The position numbers and the translations under genes were made by a program. From NCBI RefSeq assembly GCF_000764025.1, contig NZ_KN234746.1:62001-126000 (forward strand): DNA of 64,000 nt, written 5' to 3'. The notes beneath the pieces were generated by a model, which made no database searches, was not told where the DNA came from, and was given only the letters and a program-made list of their open reading frames with translations. Shown here in pieces: positions 62,077-64,000 of this stretch (position 1 is the first letter of the stretch; every line of letters starts with the position of its first letter). Origin of the DNA: Pseudohaliea rubra DSM 19751 (GTDB lineage Bacteria; Pseudomonadota; Gammaproteobacteria; Pseudomonadales; Halieaceae).

Positions 62077-63240
62077 TCAATGACTTATTGCCGCCGCCGG
62101 GCGGAGCCGCTGAACGCTGACCGCCACCTGCGCAACGGCCTGTTCGATCTCCTCGGCGGTGGTGAAGCGGCCGAGGCCGAAGCGGAGAGAGCTGTGCGCC
62201 AGCGCGTCGGGCAGGCCGAGGGCGCGCAGTACGTAAGAGGGCTCCACGCTGGCGGAGGTACAGGCAGACCCCGTGGAAAGGGCAAGGTCCTTGAGCGCCA
62301 GGAGCAGCGTCTCGCCCTCCACTCCGCCGACGGCGACATTGAGGGCACCGGGCAGGCGGGCCGTGCCGTGCCCGTTCACGGTGACGTCGCCGATGGCTTC
62401 GAGTCCCTCGCGCAGCCGCTCGCGCAGAGCCGTCAGGCGCTGCGCCTCGGCGCCCAGCTCGTCCCGGGCCAGGGCTGCAGCGGTACCCATGCCCACGAGC
62501 TGGTGCGTAGCCAGGGTACCGGCGCGGAGGCCTCGCTCGTGACCACCCCCATGCATCTGCGGCACCAGCGACAGCTGCGCCCGGCGGCGGACGTAGAGGG
62601 CGCCCACGCCCTTGGGACCGTAAAACTTGTGCGCCGACAGGGAGAGGAGATCCACGGGCAACTCGCTCACGTTCAGGGGCAGCTTGCCGGCGCTCTGCGC
62701 GGCGTCCACGTGGAAGGTTACCCCCGCCTCCCGGGCGATAGCGCCGATGGCGGCGATATCATTGACCGTACCGATCTCATTGTTGGCATGCATGATGCTG
62801 ACGAGCCGGGTGTCATCGCGCAGCGCTGCGGCCACCGACGCCGGGGCGATGAGCCCGTCTGCCTCCGGGGCGAGATAGGTTACCGCGACGCCGCGGCCCT
62901 CGAGGTAGCGGCAGGTGTCGAGCACAGCCTTGTGCTCGATGGCCGAAGTAACGATGTGCCCGCGCTCGCCGGCGGCACGCAGCACGCCCTTGATGGCGAG
63001 GTTATCCGCCTCGGTGGCGCCGGACGTCCAGACAAGCTCCCGGGGGTCTGCGCCGATGAGCTCGGCGACGTCCCGGCGGGCGTTCTCCACGCACATCTCT
63101 GCTTCCCAGCCGTAGCGGTGGGAGCGCGAGGCCGGGTTACCGAAGGTGCCGTCCAGGGTGAGACAAGCGGCCATGGCCTCGGCAACGCGCGGGTCGACAG
63201 GAGTGGTCGCCAGGTAGTCGAGGTAGATCGGGCGTTTCAA
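62077..63240 (-). CDS. iscS: Cysteine desulfurase (IscS-like), stand-alone
   Basis: 387 residues, shorter than the 404 of E. coli IscS. The TTG start at 63240 overlaps the trmJ stop (TTGA) and has GGGAG before it. '[19 protein letters not shown]' is the IscS opening, the PLP Lys is in '[19 protein letters not shown]' (Lys near 204), and the catalytic Cys in '[19 protein letters not shown]' (Cys near 327). '[16 protein letters not shown]' follows. It releases sulfur from Cys for Fe-S clusters and tRNA thiolation. iscR, iscU, iscA, hscB, hscA and fdx are missing from the neighbourhood. Confidence 0.9.
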   Translation of the reverse strand: MKRPIYLDYLATTPVDPRVAEAMAACLTLDGTFGNPASRSHRYGWEAEMCVENARRDVAELIGADPRELVWTSGATEADNLAIKGVLRAAGERGHIVTSAIEHKAVLDTCRYLEGRGVAVTYLAPEADGLIAPASVAAALRDDTRLVSIMHANNEIGTVNDIAAIGAIAREAGVTFHVDAAQSAGKLPLNVSELPVDLLSLSAHKFYGPKGVGALYVRRRAQLSLVPQMHGGGHERGLRAGTLATHQLVGMGTAAALARDELGAEAQRLTALRERLREGLEAIGDVTVNGHGTARLPGALNVAVGGVEGETLLLALKDLALSTGSACTSASVEPSYVLRALGLPDALAHSSLRFGLGRFTTAEEIEQAVAQVAVSVQRLRPAAAISH

Positions 63241-64000
63241 GGCTCGCTCCCGGTACGCGGCTTTTCGAAAACGGGGCCGCCGGCACGCTCCACCTGCTCG
63301 AGGGTGGCCGTGAGCATGCCGCGGAGGATATTCAGCTCCATCTCGTCGAGGCGCACGCGGCCGAAGAGCCTGCGCAGCCGGGGCATGAGCTGCCGTGGCG
63401 CCGCCGGGTTAAGAAAGCCGATGGCCGAGAGGGTCTCCTCTAAATGGGCGTAGAAGCGCTCCATGTTGTCCTGGGTGCTGAAGGGCGTGTCCCACTCAGC
63501 GGTCTCTGCCGCCGGCAAGGCGCCCCCGATCGCCAGCATGCGCAGCTCGTAGCAGACAATCTGCACTGCCATAGCGAGGTTCAGGGATGTATAGGCCTCA
63601 TCCGAGGGTATATGCAGGTGCAGATTACAGCGGTTGAGCTCCTCATTGCTGAGCCCCCGGTCCTCGCGGCCGAAGAGCACGGCGACCCGCTGGCCCGTGT
63701 CCGTGGCGGCGGCCATGCGCACCGCGCAGCGCCGCGGATCCTGCACGGGCCAGGGAATGCGCCGGCCACGGGCACTGGTTCCGACCACGAACTGTGCGGC
63801 GTCAATCGCGCTGTCGAGGTCGGGAACGATCCGCGCCGTCTCCAGCAGGTCCGCCGCGTGGGTAGCGCGGGAGGTGGCCACCTCGTCAGGAAACTGCCGC
63901 GGCGCCACCAGGGTCAGGCGGGACAGGCCCATGTTCTTCATCGCCCGCGCTACGGCGCCGATATTGCCCGGATGCGACGTATTCACGAGGACGATGTCGA
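63237..64000 (-). CDS. trmJ: tRNA/rRNA methyltransferase TrmJ, 5' end off the window
   Basis: About 254 codons visible. The frame stays open to the window edge, reading '[25 protein letters not shown]' (in part) from 63998 on, so the GTG at 63986 is inside the gene and the true start is beyond 64000. SPOUT marks are '[15 protein letters not shown]' and '[23 protein letters not shown]'. TrmJ 2'-O-methylates nucleotide 32 of several tRNAs. Its place before iscS matches the usual trmJ-isc order. Confidence 0.93.
   Translation of the reverse strand, partial: DIVLVNTSHPGNIGAVARAMKNMGLSRLTLVAPRQFPDEVATSRATHAADLLETARIVPDLDSAIDAAQFVVGTSARGRRIPWPVQDPRRCAVRMAAATDTGQRVAVLFGREDRGLSNEELNRCNLHLHIPSDEAYTSLNLAMAVQIVCYELRMLAIGGALPAAETAEWDTPFSTQDNMERFYAHLEETLSAIGFLNPAAPRQLMPRLRRLFGRVRLDEMELNILRGMLTATLEQVERAGGPVFEKPRTGSEP

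Noticed and set aside
62008-63453. A 481-codon plus-strand frame
   Set aside because: Antisense to iscS and trmJ, both well supported.

Overview
The window reads as a high-GC (about two thirds G+C by eye) marine-type gammaproteobacterial chromosome. The trmJ-iscS-ndk-rlmN-pilW-ispG-hisS-yfgM-bamB-der block is a gammaproteobacterial signature. The four TonB-dependent receptors, the long-type isocitrate lyase, the acyl-CoA catabolism genes and a 661-residue Marinobacter-like fatty acyl-CoA reductase point towards a lipid- or terpenoid-using aerobe, for example of the Halieaceae/OM60 type. The taxonomic placement is inference.

Layout. 1-1778: the 5' part of a lower-GC gene for a phospholipase D-like/superfamily II helicase fusion, cut by the window edge. 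1952-7978: secreted and membrane hypotheticals, a DUF952 protein, a PepSY membrane protein paired with a TonB-dependent receptor, and a saccharopine dehydrogenase-like enoyl reductase. 8045-18727: AlkA-like glycosylase, amidohydrolase, ADP-ribosylglycohydrolase, methyltransferase, lipoprotein, SDR, DUF2855, glyoxalase-fold protein, two tandem GSTs, a probable gene remnant and an S10 serine carboxypeptidase. 18731-29366: an accessory catabolic region (CDGSH protein, TonB receptor, TetR regulator, cupin, cytochrome c/beta-propeller lipoprotein, thiolase, acyl-CoA ligase, P450, YghU-type GST) in which three divergent promoters share an ACCAAG/CTTGGT operator-like sequence.

30603-36104 is a cobalamin unit: a B12 riboswitch, an RBS-sequestering hairpin, btuB, cobO and the btuC-btuD-btuF importer. 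All four genes after btuB follow closely or overlap; btuC appears to begin with CTG and btuF with TTG. B12 would cross the outer membrane through BtuB, be bound by BtuF, pass through BtuCD and be adenosylated by CobO. No B12 biosynthesis gene is visible. 36098-38681 holds sstT and a PLP-dependent sulfhydrylase.

38689-46959 is a second acyl-CoA region (SnoaL-like protein, acyl-CoA dehydrogenase, CoA ligase, NmrA protein, TonB receptor, class II aldolase, HxlR regulator). The acyl-CoA dehydrogenase and TonB-receptor promoters share a different palindrome, TTGAATAnCATTCAA. 47063-53449 has an M24 peptidase, small envelope proteins, isocitrate lyase and the fatty acyl-CoA reductase. 53446-64000 is the conserved housekeeping block on the minus strand. 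It departs from the usual order in two ways: rodZ is absent between pilW and ispG, and iscS stands without iscR/iscU/iscA/hscBA/fdx. No tRNA, rRNA, CRISPR array, transposase or phage gene was recognised.
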